The notes under the pieces: generated by a model
The model's input: only the letters and a program-made list of their open reading frames with translations
Told to the model about the DNA's origin: nothing
The model's database searches: none
Shown here: one piece after another, positions 44,472-54,287 of the stretch
Numbering within the stretch: position 1 is the first letter of the stretch
Layout: every line of letters begins with the position of its first letter
Source: Prevotella herbatica
GTDB taxonomy: Bacteria > Bacteroidota > Bacteroidia > Bacteroidales > Bacteroidaceae
DNA: 64,000 nucleotides
Reading direction: 5' to 3'
Assembly: GCF_017347605.1 (NCBI RefSeq)
Contig: NZ_AP024484.1
Span: 3,176,501-3,240,500 of the forward strand
Translations under genes and position numbers: made by a program

Positions 44472-45992
44472 ATGGCATTATCAAAACAAGACATCAATCA
44501 AATTGAAGCTCACGGAATTAGCGAAGAACAGGTTTATTTTCAGCTGAAGCAGATCGAAAAAGGCTTCCCTTTTCTTAAATTGGAATCTGCTGCGTCAATA
44601 GACAAAGGAATTATAGCTCCAAAGGAAGATGAACAGGATAAATATGTAAATATATGGAATGATTATAAAAACGAAGGCCATAAAATCGTTAAATTCGTTC
44701 CTGCCAGTGGTGCTGCAAGTCGTATGTTCAAAAATATGTTTGCTTTTCTGAGTGCAACATACAATGTTCCTACAACAGATTTTGAAAAGGAATTTTTTGA
44801 TAATATTAAGAATTTTGCATTTAAAAAAGAACTTTGTAATAAATGTAAGGCTAATGATGATCATTGCATTACTAAGTTAATGGAAGAAGGCAAATATAAA
44901 AATATTGTTGCCAACATGCTTAATGAGAATGGACTTAACTATGGTAGTTTACCAAAGGGATTGCTACTCTTTCATAATTACGAAGACGGTCCGAGAACTC
45001 CAATGGAAGAACATCTTGTAGAAGCTGCTTTATATGCAAGTAGTAAGGGTAAGGCAAATGTTCATTTTACCGTAAGTCATAGTCACTTAGAATTATTCAA
45101 GGCTAAAGTCGCTGAAAAAATAAACAAGTATTCCGAGAAATTTGGAGTTGAATATAATATTACTTTTTCTGAACAAAAGCCAAGTACAGATACTATTGCT
45201 GCAAATCCTGATAATACACCTTTCAGAAATGAAGATGGTAGTTTGTTGTTTAGACCAGGCGGCCACGGTGCATTAATCGAAAATCTTAATGAGATAGATG
45301 CTGATATAGTTTTTGTTAAGAATATCGACAACGTAGTACCTGACAGATTGAAGGATGTAACTGTGAAATATAAGCAGGTATTGGCTGGAATATTAGTTAA
45401 TTTGCAGAATAAGGCTTTTGACTATCTCAGACTACTTGATTCAGGAATGTACAATCATGCAAAACTTGAGGAAATAATAAGATTTGTACAACGTGATTTA
45501 TGCTGCAGAAAGCAGGATATAAAAGATTTGGAAGATACTGATTTGGTTATATATTTAAGAAAGAAATTAAATAGACCAATGCGTGCCTGCGGAGTTGTAA
45601 AAAACGTAGGCGAACCAGGCGGTGGTCCATTCCTGACATATAATCAAGATGGAACTGTGAGTCTGCAAATATTGGAAAGTTGTCAGATTGATACAAATAA
45701 TGCTGAATACATGGATATGTTCAAGAATGGAACACATTTTAATCCTGTAGATTTGGTTTGTGCAATAAAAGATTATAAAGGAAATGATTTTAATCTTCCC
45801 GAATATGTTGACAGAAATACAGGCTTCATAAGCAGCAAGAGCAAGAATGGAAAAGATCTTAAAGCTTTGGAATTGCCAGGATTATGGAATGGAGCAATGA
45901 GTGATTGGAGTACTATTTTTGTAGAAGTTCCTTTGGAAACATTTAACCCCGTAAAGACCGTTAACGACTTGCTAAGAGATCAACACCAGTAA
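44472..45992 (+). CDS. DUF4301 family protein
   Basis: A 506-residue cytoplasmic protein of the DUF4301 family, with 'IVKFVPASGAASRMFKNMFA' near residue 80, 'LLLFHNYEDGPRTPMEEHLV', 'RNEDGSLLFRPGGHGALIEN' and 'VGEPGGGPFLTYNQDGTVSL'. The 'SGAASRMFK' and 'FRPGGHGALI' pieces resemble nucleotide-sugar pyrophosphorylase loops, so a nucleotidyltransferase-like fold is possible, but no activity is established. A -7-like TATTTTTG lies at 44428-44435. It is followed by the relA-type gene after 59 bases. Confidence 0.85.
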   Translation: MALSKQDINQIEAHGISEEQVYFQLKQIEKGFPFLKLESAASIDKGIIAPKEDEQDKYVNIWNDYKNEGHKIVKFVPASGAASRMFKNMFAFLSATYNVPTTDFEKEFFDNIKNFAFKKELCNKCKANDDHCITKLMEEGKYKNIVANMLNENGLNYGSLPKGLLLFHNYEDGPRTPMEEHLVEAALYASSKGKANVHFTVSHSHLELFKAKVAEKINKYSEKFGVEYNITFSEQKPSTDTIAANPDNTPFRNEDGSLLFRPGGHGALIENLNEIDADIVFVKNIDNVVPDRLKDVTVKYKQVLAGILVNLQNKAFDYLRLLDSGMYNHAKLEEIIRFVQRDLCCRKQDIKDLEDTDLVIYLRKKLNRPMRACGVVKNVGEPGGGPFLTYNQDGTVSLQILESCQIDTNNAEYMDMFKNGTHFNPVDLVCAIKDYKGNDFNLPEYVDRNTGFISSKSKNGKDLKALELPGLWNGAMSDWSTIFVEVPLETFNPVKTVNDLLRDQHQ

Positions 45993-46051
45993 ATTTTATA
46001 TAATAGATTGGTGGCTCGATTAAGTTGTAACGCAAAATATGAAATCGAATA

Positions 46052-48262
46052 ATGACAGAAAAATTTGAATTTACACAATCAGAGCTAGATGAGACACGAG
46101 AAATTATGTCTCATCTGAGAGAAACCATAGGCGACACTTTGAAATCTGATGACGAAGATAAAATTAAAAAGCATCTGAAAAAAGCAATATATGACAACCA
46201 GATACAACGAGACGTGTTTGGTTTAAACCCTATATTGCATGCTTTGAGGACAGCACAGATAGCTGTTGATGAAATCGGACTAAAGAGAGACGGAGTGCTT
46301 GCCACCCTACTCTATACTCTTGTCGTAAACAATTACTCTACCATAGAGGATATGCAAGATAAGTTTGGAGAGAGTGTGGCTCATGTAATACGCGGATTGG
46401 TAAGAATACAAGATTTGTATAAACGAAATCCAATTATCGAAAGTGATAATTTTAGAAATTTACTTATTTCGTTTTCTGAAGACATGCGCGTAATACTTAT
46501 CATGATTGCCGACAGGGTTAATCTGATGAGACAAATTCGTGACACCAATGCTGTTAATGAAAAGCATCAGGTGAGTGAGGAAGCTAGTTACTTGTATGCC
46601 CCACTCGCCCATAAACTTGGTTTGTATAAGTTAAAGAGTGAACTTGAAGACTTGAGTCTGAAATATCTTGAGCACGATGCTTATTATATGATTAAGGAAT
46701 CTCTTAACGCAACAAAAGCAGCACGTGACGCATATATAAAGAGATTTGTTAGTCCAATAAACGAAAAACTTACATCCAGCGGATTGAAATATCATCTTAA
46801 AAGCCGCACTAAAAGCATTCATTCCATCTGGCAAAAGATGAAAAAGCAAAAGTGCGGTTTTGATGGTATATATGATTTATTCGCTATAAGAATTATAGTT
46901 GATACTCCTATTGAAAAGGAAAAGATGCAATGCTGGCAGGTCTATTCAATAATTACGGATATGTATCAACCTAATCCTAAGCGACTACGTGACTGGTTGA
47001 GTGTTCCAAAGAGCAATGGTTATGAAAGTCTGCATATAACAGTTCTCGGACCAGAAAACAAATGGGTAGAGATACAGATCAGAACTGAGCGTATGGACGA
47101 AATAGCCGAGCATGGACTCGCTGCGCACTGGCGTTATAAAGGTGTAAAGAGCGAAGGCGGTATTGACGACTGGTTGGCAAACATAAGGGCTGCATTGGAA
47201 AACAATGATGACTTGCAACTGATGGATCAGTTTAGAATGGATCTATATGAGGATGAAGTTTATGTGTTTACTCCTAAAGGTGATTTGCTCAAATTCCCTA
47301 AAGGAGCGACAATTCTTGATTTTGCTTATTACATACATTCTAATATTGGTAACACCTGTGTAGGTGGAAAGATAAATAGTAAGGTTGTTAGTTTCAGAGA
47401 GGTTCTGCATTCTGGAGATACAGTCGAAGTACTTACACAAAGCAATCAAAAACCCAAAAGGGATTGGTTGAATATTGTAAAAAGTTCTAAGGCAAAGGCG
47501 AAAATCCGTCTTGCTTTGAAGGAAACACAAGCAAAGGAAGGTTTGTATGCAAAGGAACTTATTGAGAGAAGATTTAAAAATAAGAAAATAGAAATAGAAG
47601 AAAGTGTCATGTCTCATGTGATAAAAAAGATGGGATATAAGGAAAATTCTGATTTCTATAAGGATATTGCCGACGAAAAACTTGATCCGAATGTTGTAAT
47701 AGATAAATACATAAAGACTCGTGATCATGATCAAAATTTAAATGCTGCCAAATCAACGGAAAGTGCAGAGAACTTCGCTTTTGAAAATCCAAATGAAGAA
47801 CTTGCATACAAAAATGATGATGTACTTGTAATTGATCGCGACCTGAAAGGTATTGATTATAAGTTGGCGCAATGCTGTCACCCTATCTATGGTGATGATA
47901 TATTTGGATTTGTTACAGTAACTGGTGGAATAACCATTCACAGAAAATCATGTCCGAATGCACCTGAACTTAGAAAAAGATTTGGGTATAGAATAGTAAA
48001 TGCTAAATGGAGCGGAAAAGGTTCTAATCAATATATTATAACATTACGTGTAATAGGTAATGATGATATAGGTATAGTAAGCAACATAACAAACATTATA
48101 TCAAAACAAGACAAACTGACTATGAGGTCTATAAATATTGATTCTCACGACGGATTGTTCAGCGGAAATCTTGTCTTGATGATTGAAGATACTGGTAAAC
48201 TTAATTCGCTTATCAAAAAGCTTAAGACCGTAAAGGGTGTCAAACAAATTATAAGAATATAA
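46052..48262 (+). CDS. RelA-type (p)ppGpp synthetase with degenerate HD domain
   Basis: A 736-residue Rel/SpoT protein: HD-like domain (about 20-190), synthetase domain (about 230-360: 'SRTKSIHSIWQKMKKQ', 'DLFAIRIIVDT', 'SNGYESLHITV', 'VEIQIRTERMDEIAEHGLAA'), TGS (about 390-455, 'VYVFTPKGDLLKFPKGATIL') and a C-terminal ACT domain (about 660-736). The catalytic HD...ED of the hydrolase domain is lost: 'LLYTLVVNN' at residues 86-94 replaces the usual LLHDVVED. It should make but not break (p)ppGpp, so another gene would have to provide hydrolysis. It precedes a DUF1460 gene by two bases. Confidence 0.93.
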   Translation: MTEKFEFTQSELDETREIMSHLRETIGDTLKSDDEDKIKKHLKKAIYDNQIQRDVFGLNPILHALRTAQIAVDEIGLKRDGVLATLLYTLVVNNYSTIEDMQDKFGESVAHVIRGLVRIQDLYKRNPIIESDNFRNLLISFSEDMRVILIMIADRVNLMRQIRDTNAVNEKHQVSEEASYLYAPLAHKLGLYKLKSELEDLSLKYLEHDAYYMIKESLNATKAARDAYIKRFVSPINEKLTSSGLKYHLKSRTKSIHSIWQKMKKQKCGFDGIYDLFAIRIIVDTPIEKEKMQCWQVYSIITDMYQPNPKRLRDWLSVPKSNGYESLHITVLGPENKWVEIQIRTERMDEIAEHGLAAHWRYKGVKSEGGIDDWLANIRAALENNDDLQLMDQFRMDLYEDEVYVFTPKGDLLKFPKGATILDFAYYIHSNIGNTCVGGKINSKVVSFREVLHSGDTVEVLTQSNQKPKRDWLNIVKSSKAKAKIRLALKETQAKEGLYAKELIERRFKNKKIEIEESVMSHVIKKMGYKENSDFYKDIADEKLDPNVVIDKYIKTRDHDQNLNAAKSTESAENFAFENPNEELAYKNDDVLVIDRDLKGIDYKLAQCCHPIYGDDIFGFVTVTGGITIHRKSCPNAPELRKRFGYRIVNAKWSGKGSNQYIITLRVIGNDDIGIVSNITNIISKQDKLTMRSINIDSHDGLFSGNLVLMIEDTGKLNSLIKKLKTVKGVKQIIRI

Positions 48263-48264
48263 GT

Positions 48265-49110
48265 ATGATGAAAAAAGTTATCGTTGGCTTATTCTTGCTT
48301 CTTTTTGCTTGTCAATTAAATGCTGTAAGCTATACAAAGGCAGATAGCATAAGAGTTACAAAATTGCTTGCAGAAGGATTACGCCAAAATAAGAACACCA
48401 ATATGATGATTTATTTTGCACGAAGACTTAAAGGTGTGCCTTATGTAGCAAAGACATTGGAAGTAAATCCTACAGAACAGTTGATTGTAAACTTACGACA
48501 ATTAGATTGTACTACATACGTAGAAAATGTATTAGCATTGACACTATGCATAAAGAAATCATCGGTTAGTTTTAACGACTTTTGCCGAAATCTTCAAAAG
48601 ATAAGATATGATAGAGGTAATATTGAATATACCTCTCGCCTACACTATTTTTCTAATTGGATAGCTAATAATGCAAGGAATGGCTTTGTTACAGAAGTTC
48701 AAAAGAACAGTTCACCTTTCACAGCTATTCAGACAGTGAATACAAACTATATGACAAATCATGTTGAAAGTTATCCTATGCTGATGGAACATCCTGAATG
48801 GATTAGAAGTATTAGTGTTATGGAAAAAGAACTTTCTGGTAAAAGATATAGATATATTCCTAAGAACATGATTTCTAATACAAATTTGTGTAGAAACATA
48901 ATTAAGGATGGTAATATCATAGCCATATTGACATCAAAGGCTGGACTTGATACAAGTCATATTGGTATTGCAGTATGGCATAATGACGGACTGCATCTGC
49001 TAAATGCAAGTCAGATTAGAAAAAATGTAGTTGAAGAATCAATGACGCTGCATGATTATATGAAACAGCATCCATCGCAAATAGGAATAAGAGTTATAAG
49101 AGTAAGATAA
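48265..49110 (+). CDS. DUF1460 family exported protein (amidase-like)
   Basis: A 281-residue protein with a signal peptide ('VIVGLFLLLFACQLNAVS'). 'NLRQLDCTTYVENVLAL' holds a candidate catalytic Cys and 'DTSHIGIAVWHNDGLHLLNA' a candidate His, as in the NlpC/P60-like DUF1460 family. Structural work on relatives suggests murein peptide amidase activity in the periplasm. It starts two bases after the relA-type gene, so the two are co-transcribed. Confidence 0.87.
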   Translation: MMKKVIVGLFLLLFACQLNAVSYTKADSIRVTKLLAEGLRQNKNTNMMIYFARRLKGVPYVAKTLEVNPTEQLIVNLRQLDCTTYVENVLALTLCIKKSSVSFNDFCRNLQKIRYDRGNIEYTSRLHYFSNWIANNARNGFVTEVQKNSSPFTAIQTVNTNYMTNHVESYPMLMEHPEWIRSISVMEKELSGKRYRYIPKNMISNTNLCRNIIKDGNIIAILTSKAGLDTSHIGIAVWHNDGLHLLNASQIRKNVVEESMTLHDYMKQHPSQIGIRVIRVR

Positions 49111-49113
49111 GTA

Positions 49114-50256
49114 TTAGCTTTTCTTGTGTCCGAAATTGAATCCTATATAAAAATTCAGACTTCCAAATACGCTGTTAGTGTAGAAATTCGATTTGTGGTA
49201 GTTATATGCGTGTAGGATGGCGCTTGATCCTATATACCATTTTGTATTATTCCAAACGATTCCAAAACGTGCAACTCCGTCGATATTGAAATTGTCAAAA
49301 TTGAAATCACGGAAGGTAAAACTCTTATGGTCAGAATCTCCACTTGAATGTTTATATGCTAACGCCAATGAAAGTGATGCATTAAAAAGAAAGTTTCTTG
49401 CAAAAACCCAATTATATCCATATCCAAATTGCAATGATAAATCATCGTAATTAACTTCACCTTTAACAAGAGAACTATCGAAAACGGATTCTGTTATTTC
49501 TTTGCCAAGATATTTATTCATGGTTTCGGCCAAAGCCTCCCAATCAACACTTAGCTTTTGACTAGTATATCCAATACCGAAGAGCAGTGAACCTGCACTA
49601 ATGCGCTGGCATGTGCTTTGACTATATGCAGCTGGATATGAGAACTTATGATGATTTGTTATGTAATAAAGATTAAATCCTCTTATACTTGATTTCAAGC
49701 CACTAAAAGATGCACCCTCAATATTTCTTGTGTCATTTTTTTTATCAAGAGTCAAATTGCTAATGTGATAGTCGTTCCCTGATGTTCTATAAAATACATC
49801 TAATCCTATTTGATTGCTATAAAGGCTTACATCAAATTCGTGTTTGTTGTTTGAACCGCCTATATGTGATACGTCCAGAGTATAACCAAGAAAAATCCAA
49901 CGCCATCCAAAATATGGTCCAAACTTCACATTCAAATCTGGCTTAAACGTCACCGTCATATTTTTACCGGTTTGAAGCCTATATATCTCATAGGTGTTGG
50001 TGTTTTGAAGCATAAAAGCATAATTATAATGTTGTGGTTCAATATAATTAGTGTCTATGCGAGAAAAATCTTTTGCTATATCATAAAGACGATCGAGAAA
50101 ACTATTCTTTAAATGCTTTCCACATTTTTTTGCAGGCAGTTGCGTACTGTCTGAAACAATTGAGTCGGAGAAGTTATCGCCGCTGTTGGCGGCATAAACT
50201 TGTTGGACTTGCAGAATGAAGAAAGCAAATATAAATATATATTTTCTCAAAGCCAA
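49114..50256 (-). CDS. DUF4421 family outer-membrane-like protein
   Basis: A 380-residue protein with a signal peptide (cleavage near 'VYAANS') and beta-rich repeats ending in an aromatic strand ('GSLNFYIGFNFGHKKS'), as in outer-membrane barrels. 'DTNYIEPQHYNYAFMLQNTN' and 'KFGPYFGWRWIFLGYTLDV' match DUF4421. Function is unknown. It lies eight bases downstream of the oxidoreductase gene on the same strand. Confidence 0.85.
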   Translation of the reverse strand: MALRKYIFIFAFFILQVQQVYAANSGDNFSDSIVSDSTQLPAKKCGKHLKNSFLDRLYDIAKDFSRIDTNYIEPQHYNYAFMLQNTNTYEIYRLQTGKNMTVTFKPDLNVKFGPYFGWRWIFLGYTLDVSHIGGSNNKHEFDVSLYSNQIGLDVFYRTSGNDYHISNLTLDKKNDTRNIEGASFSGLKSSIRGFNLYYITNHHKFSYPAAYSQSTCQRISAGSLLFGIGYTSQKLSVDWEALAETMNKYLGKEITESVFDSSLVKGEVNYDDLSLQFGYGYNWVFARNFLFNASLSLALAYKHSSGDSDHKSFTFRDFNFDNFNIDGVARFGIVWNNTKWYIGSSAILHAYNYHKSNFYTNSVFGSLNFYIGFNFGHKKS

Positions 50257-50264
50257 AATATGGT

Positions 50265-51248
50265 TTATAGTTTTCCTAATATTCTATCCATAACCCAATT
50301 CACAGGAGTTGCACTAACACTTGTACATGTGCACGCCCCAAAGCCCTGAAGGTCTTCTATCACAGATTTTATAATAGGTAATTGAACATAAGGAGGATTA
50401 GGAACAACAATATTCATATTTCCATCACTTGTAACCAATCTAATAGGGTCATAATTGAATACGGAAAAAGACACTGAACCTTTGTCTCCTATTATTTCAA
50501 TGCAATCTTCTTTTGCACTTTGATGCCCTACAAAACACCATGATCCACAACCTGGTAGACCGCTCTCAAACAAGAAGCATGCACTAATAGTATCTTCAGC
50601 TTTATATAAATGGGCACGATTTGCGCAATAGCCATGAGCACGGGTAATTACTCCGAATAAATCTTGAAGAATGTCTAATTGGTGAGGAGCTAAGTCATAA
50701 AAGTATCCGCCTCCCGCAATATCTGGCTGTAAACGCCAAGGAAGTGTCTCATGACTATTATAGTCTAAATAGCGTGGTGGAACAGAGAATCTAACCTGTA
50801 CATTCGTTACTTCACCTATTATTCCATTATTGATAATATCCCTTACACGTTTAAAATATGGTAAATAGCGGCGATAATATGCTACGAAACATGGTACACC
50901 TGTCTGTTCGCTAATTCTGTTTATACGCGCACAATCCTCATAGCTGGCAGCAAGTGGCTTTTCTACATATACAGGTTTTCCTGCTTTCATAGCCATTATA
51001 GCAAATGTAGCATGACTTGAAGGAGGTGTAGCAATGTAGATAGCATTTATGTTTGGATCATCCACTAGCTCTTGTGCATCAGTATACCATTTCGGTATAT
51101 TATGCCTCTCTGCATAAGAACGAGCTTTAGACTCACTGCGACTCATGACAGCTTCGACATGTGAACCATCAACTTCATTGAAAGCTGGCCCCGATTTTTT
51201 CTCGGTAACCTCACCACAACCAATAAATCCCCAACTTATTAACTTCAT
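50265..51248 (-). CDS. Gfo/Idh/MocA family oxidoreductase
   Basis: A 327-residue NAD(P)-dependent oxidoreductase with an N-terminal Rossmann fold ('SWGFIGCGEVTEKKSGP'), 'AIYIATPPSSHATFAIMA' and the catalytic-lysine motif 'GKPVYVEKPLAASYEDC'. 'YFYDLAPHQLDILQDLFG' supplies the active-site His typical of the C-terminal domain. The sugar or inositol substrate cannot be told. It is transcribed divergently from engB through a palindromic promoter region. Confidence 0.9.
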   Translation of the reverse strand: MKLISWGFIGCGEVTEKKSGPAFNEVDGSHVEAVMSRSESKARSYAERHNIPKWYTDAQELVDDPNINAIYIATPPSSHATFAIMAMKAGKPVYVEKPLAASYEDCARINRISEQTGVPCFVAYYRRYLPYFKRVRDIINNGIIGEVTNVQVRFSVPPRYLDYNSHETLPWRLQPDIAGGGYFYDLAPHQLDILQDLFGVITRAHGYCANRAHLYKAEDTISACFLFESGLPGCGSWCFVGHQSAKEDCIEIIGDKGSVSFSVFNYDPIRLVTSDGNMNIVVPNPPYVQLPIIKSVIEDLQGFGACTCTSVSATPVNWVMDRILGKL

Positions 51249-51266
51249 ATATAATGCTATTTAAGA

Positions 51267-51299
51267 TGCAAAGATAATATTTTTTATTATCTTTGCAAA
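51267..51299. promoter_or_regulatory. Palindromic divergent promoters for the oxidoreductase gene and engB
   Basis: A perfect 13-bp inverted repeat (51267-51279 with 51285-51297) contains TATCTTTG in both directions: 51269-51276 on the minus strand and 51288-51295 on the plus strand. The minus-strand -33 TTTG (51296-51299) is 19 bases from its -7 box. The two promoters share DNA, so they probably compete. Confidence 0.7.
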
Positions 51300-51316
51300 C
51301 AAAAATGAATCCCAAT

Positions 51317-51913
51317 ATGGAAATAAAGAAATCAGAATTTGTAATATCAGCACCTTTGGTGAGTAAATGTCCAACGGATGATAAGCCTGAATACGCATTT
51401 ATCGGAAGATCAAATGTCGGAAAATCAAGCCTAATAAACATGCTTTGCAACAACAAAAAACTTGCGAAGACGTCATCTACTCCAGGAAAGACATTACTGA
51501 TAAACCATTTTATTATTAATAATGAATGGTATATTGTTGACTTGCCAGGGTACGGATTTGCAAAACATTCAAAATCTATAAAGCAGAGATTGGAAAAAAT
51601 GATTTCGTCATATATATTGCAACGTGAACAATTAGTTAATGTTTTTGTACTTATTGATGTAAGACATGAACAGCAAAAAATAGATCGTGAGTTTATTGAC
51701 TGGCTTGGTGAAAGTAATGTGCCTTTTACTATAGTATTTACAAAGTCAGATAAGTTGGGACCAGGAAAGGCAAGACAGAACGCCCAGGATTGGATGAATA
51801 AATTGAAAGACAGATGGGAAAGTCTTCCGCCATATTTCATAACATCTTCTGAAAAGAAAAATGGAAGAGATGAAGTACTTGATTACATTGACGGAATAAA
51901 TAAAAATTTATAA
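51317..51913 (+). CDS. engB: Ribosome biogenesis GTPase EngB/YsxC
   Basis: The 198-residue GTPase assists large-subunit assembly. G1 is '[16 protein letters not shown]', G2/G3 '[15 protein letters not shown]' and '[16 protein letters not shown]', and G4 '[12 protein letters not shown]'. I chose the ATG at 51317 ('[13 protein letters not shown]'), which gives the usual N-terminus; an ATG at 51305 is also possible, but it lies about four bases from the predicted transcript start. It abuts the ABC-F gene with no gap. Confidence 0.95.
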   Translation: MEIKKSEFVISAPLVSKCPTDDKPEYAFIGRSNVGKSSLINMLCNNKKLAKTSSTPGKTLLINHFIINNEWYIVDLPGYGFAKHSKSIKQRLEKMISSYILQREQLVNVFVLIDVRHEQQKIDREFIDWLGESNVPFTIVFTKSDKLGPGKARQNAQDWMNKLKDRWESLPPYFITSSEKKNGRDEVLDYIDGINKNL

Positions 51914-53689
51914 ATGGCACAAATACCATATCTTGACGTACAGAATTTGACAAAGAGTTTTGGCTCGCAAGTGTTGTTTGATAATATATCATTTTCTGTA
52001 AGCGAGGGTCAGAAGGTAGGACTTGTTGCAAAAAATGGAACAGGCAAGTCTACCCTGTTGTCAATATTGACAGATAAAGAAGGTAAGGATTCAGGAAGTA
52101 TCATCTATAAGAATGACATTAAGATTGGTTATTTGGAGCAGAGTCCTAAATTCAATCATGATGAGAGTGTACTTGAAGCTTGTTTTAATCATGATAATTC
52201 TGAAGAAAGAATAATTAAATACAAGCAGATTCTCACACAATTAAAAATTAAGAATTTCGAGCAACCGATGGGACAGCTCAGCGGAGGTCAACAAAAGCGT
52301 GTTGCCTTAGCAAATGTGCTCATCACTGAACCGAATTTCATTATTATGGATGAACCTACTAACCATTTGGATCTTGAAATGATTGAATGGTTGGAAGGAT
52401 ATCTAAATAGAGGTAACAAAACGTTGCTAATGGTTACCCATGACCGATTTTTTCTTGACAGAGTATGCAATACGATATTGGAATTAGATAATGAGCAGAT
52501 TTACATATACCGTGGAAATTATAGCTATTATCTTGAAAAAAGACAAGAGAGAATCGATAATACTAGGAGCGAAATAGCCAGAGCCAATAATCTTTATAGA
52601 AGTGAATTGGAATGGATGAGAAGGATGCCGCAAGCTCGTGGGCATAAAGCGAAATATCGTGAAGATGCTTTTGATGATTTACAGGCTAAAGCCAAACAGC
52701 GCATCGAAGACCGACAAATGAGATTAAAAGCTGGCAATGTTTATATTGGCTCAAAGATTTTTGAATGTCAATATGTAAGCAAGGCATGGAATGAGAATGA
52801 AGTAATTCTTAAGGACTTTTATTACAATTTCGCACGATTTGAAAAAATGGGAATTGTTGGTAATAATGGTACCGGCAAATCTACATTTATAAAGATGCTT
52901 CTTGGTGAGGTAAAACCAGATAGTGGAAAATTTGATATTGGTGAGACGGTGAGATTTGGATATTTCTCGCAACAAGGAATGAAATTTGATGATCAGCAAA
53001 AAGTAATTGATGTCATCACAGATATAGCTGAAGATATAGATCTAGGTAAAGGACGTCACATGACTGCGAGCCAATTCTTGCAATATTTCATGTTTACACC
53101 CGAACAGCAATATAATTATGTGTATAAACTTAGTGGTGGTGAAAGAAGAAAACTGTATTTGTGTGAAGTTCTTATGACAAATCCAAACTTCTTAGTCTTG
53201 GATGAGCCAACAAACGATCTTGATATTCAGACTTTGCAAATATTTGAAGAATATCTTCAAGACTTTCCAGGATGTGTCATTGTTGTGAGTCATGATAGAT
53301 ATTTTATGGATAAGGCTGTTGATCATTTACTAGTTTTTAAAGGCAATGGCGTGGTTAAGGATTTTCCGGGAAACTATACTCAATATAGAGAATGGGAAGG
53401 TCTGAAAGCTAAAGAAGATGATAAGGCTGAAAACAAAAATAAAGAGCAAAAATCAGATTATCACAATGTTACTAAGCGTAAAATGAGTTTCAAGGAAAAC
53501 ATGGAATTCAAACGTCTTGGCGAAGAGATTGAACAGCTGGAGAATGAACAAAAGCTGTTGGAAGAAGAACTTTGTTCTGGTACTCTTAGCGTGGATGAAC
53601 TGACAGAAAAGAGTAAGCGCTTGCCAATCATAAAAGATGAGCTTGATGAAAAAGGAATGCGCTGGCTTGAATTATCCGAACTCAGCTAA
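51914..53689 (+). CDS. ABC-F family ATPase (Uup-like)
   Basis: A 591-residue protein with two ABC ATPase domains and no membrane segment. Walker A motifs are 'GLVAKNGTGKSTLL' and 'GIVGNNGTGKSTFI'; signatures are 'QLSGGQQKRVALANV' and 'KLSGGERRKLYL'; Walker B motifs are 'FIIMDEPTNHLDL' and 'FLVLDEPTNDLDI'. A charged linker (about residues 210-265) and a C-terminal coiled coil (about 510-590) match the Uup branch, which acts on ribosomes. It starts on the base after the engB stop and overlaps a convergent gene by eight bases. Confidence 0.93.
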   Translation: MAQIPYLDVQNLTKSFGSQVLFDNISFSVSEGQKVGLVAKNGTGKSTLLSILTDKEGKDSGSIIYKNDIKIGYLEQSPKFNHDESVLEACFNHDNSEERIIKYKQILTQLKIKNFEQPMGQLSGGQQKRVALANVLITEPNFIIMDEPTNHLDLEMIEWLEGYLNRGNKTLLMVTHDRFFLDRVCNTILELDNEQIYIYRGNYSYYLEKRQERIDNTRSEIARANNLYRSELEWMRRMPQARGHKAKYREDAFDDLQAKAKQRIEDRQMRLKAGNVYIGSKIFECQYVSKAWNENEVILKDFYYNFARFEKMGIVGNNGTGKSTFIKMLLGEVKPDSGKFDIGETVRFGYFSQQGMKFDDQQKVIDVITDIAEDIDLGKGRHMTASQFLQYFMFTPEQQYNYVYKLSGGERRKLYLCEVLMTNPNFLVLDEPTNDLDIQTLQIFEEYLQDFPGCVIVVSHDRYFMDKAVDHLLVFKGNGVVKDFPGNYTQYREWEGLKAKEDDKAENKNKEQKSDYHNVTKRKMSFKENMEFKRLGEEIEQLENEQKLLEEELCSGTLSVDELTEKSKRLPIIKDELDEKGMRWLELSELS

Positions 53690-54287
53690 AAAATACAAAT
53701 AAAATAGAATAATATAATTGAGCGGCGAGAATATAAATTATATATATTGGAGCCGCTTTTTTTATGCCTTCACACATAACCGTAAACAGACTTGATATAG
53801 AAGTAATTCGTCCTACTGATATTGAATATGTCGCAGATATTACTAATATTGCAAATGCTATATAAGATATCATGCATATAAGAAAGTTAATGCTTAATAT
53901 ATGTCCGTCTATATTTAATAGCACAGCATGTGGAACTATTGTCAAAAGTAATATGGCGACTATAAAAATTAAAACCTCTAATGATACAAGACGTATAGCC
54001 AATCTTTGTCTTATATCCATATGTCGTTTAATTGTTAGCAGTCCTGATATAACCAAGCATCCGTAAGCAATGCTAACTACTGTAATCAACGCTAAGATTG
54101 GAGATGCGATGTTATATGTGAATTGCCCCATAAACCATCTTATGCCTTCACTGCTTAATAGAGAATGCATGTTTAAATCTGGTATCGCAGCAGTTATGAA
54201 CCACGAAATCAGAATTAGTAATACCTGGCATGATGCCAGTACTACTGCAGAATAACTTATTATTTTTAATAAACGATTATTCCTCAT
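53682..54287 (-). CDS. DUF2975-type membrane protein
   Basis: A 201-residue protein with four membrane helices, resembling the DUF2975 family ('SYSAVVLASCQVLLILISWF', 'ALITVVSIAYGCLVISGLLT', 'LEVLIFIVAILLLTIV', 'LICMISYIAFAILVISATYS'). DUF2975 genes often travel with a small helix-turn-helix regulator; here the partner is a response regulator whose 3' end it overlaps by 11 bases. Role unknown, possibly in signal output. Its 3' end also overlaps the convergent ABC-F gene by eight bases. Confidence 0.8.
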   Translation of the reverse strand: MRNNRLLKIISYSAVVLASCQVLLILISWFITAAIPDLNMHSLLSSEGIRWFMGQFTYNIASPILALITVVSIAYGCLVISGLLTIKRHMDIRQRLAIRLVSLEVLIFIVAILLLTIVPHAVLLNIDGHILSINFLICMISYIAFAILVISATYSISVGRITSISSLFTVMCEGIKKAAPIYIIYILAAQLYYSILFVFFS

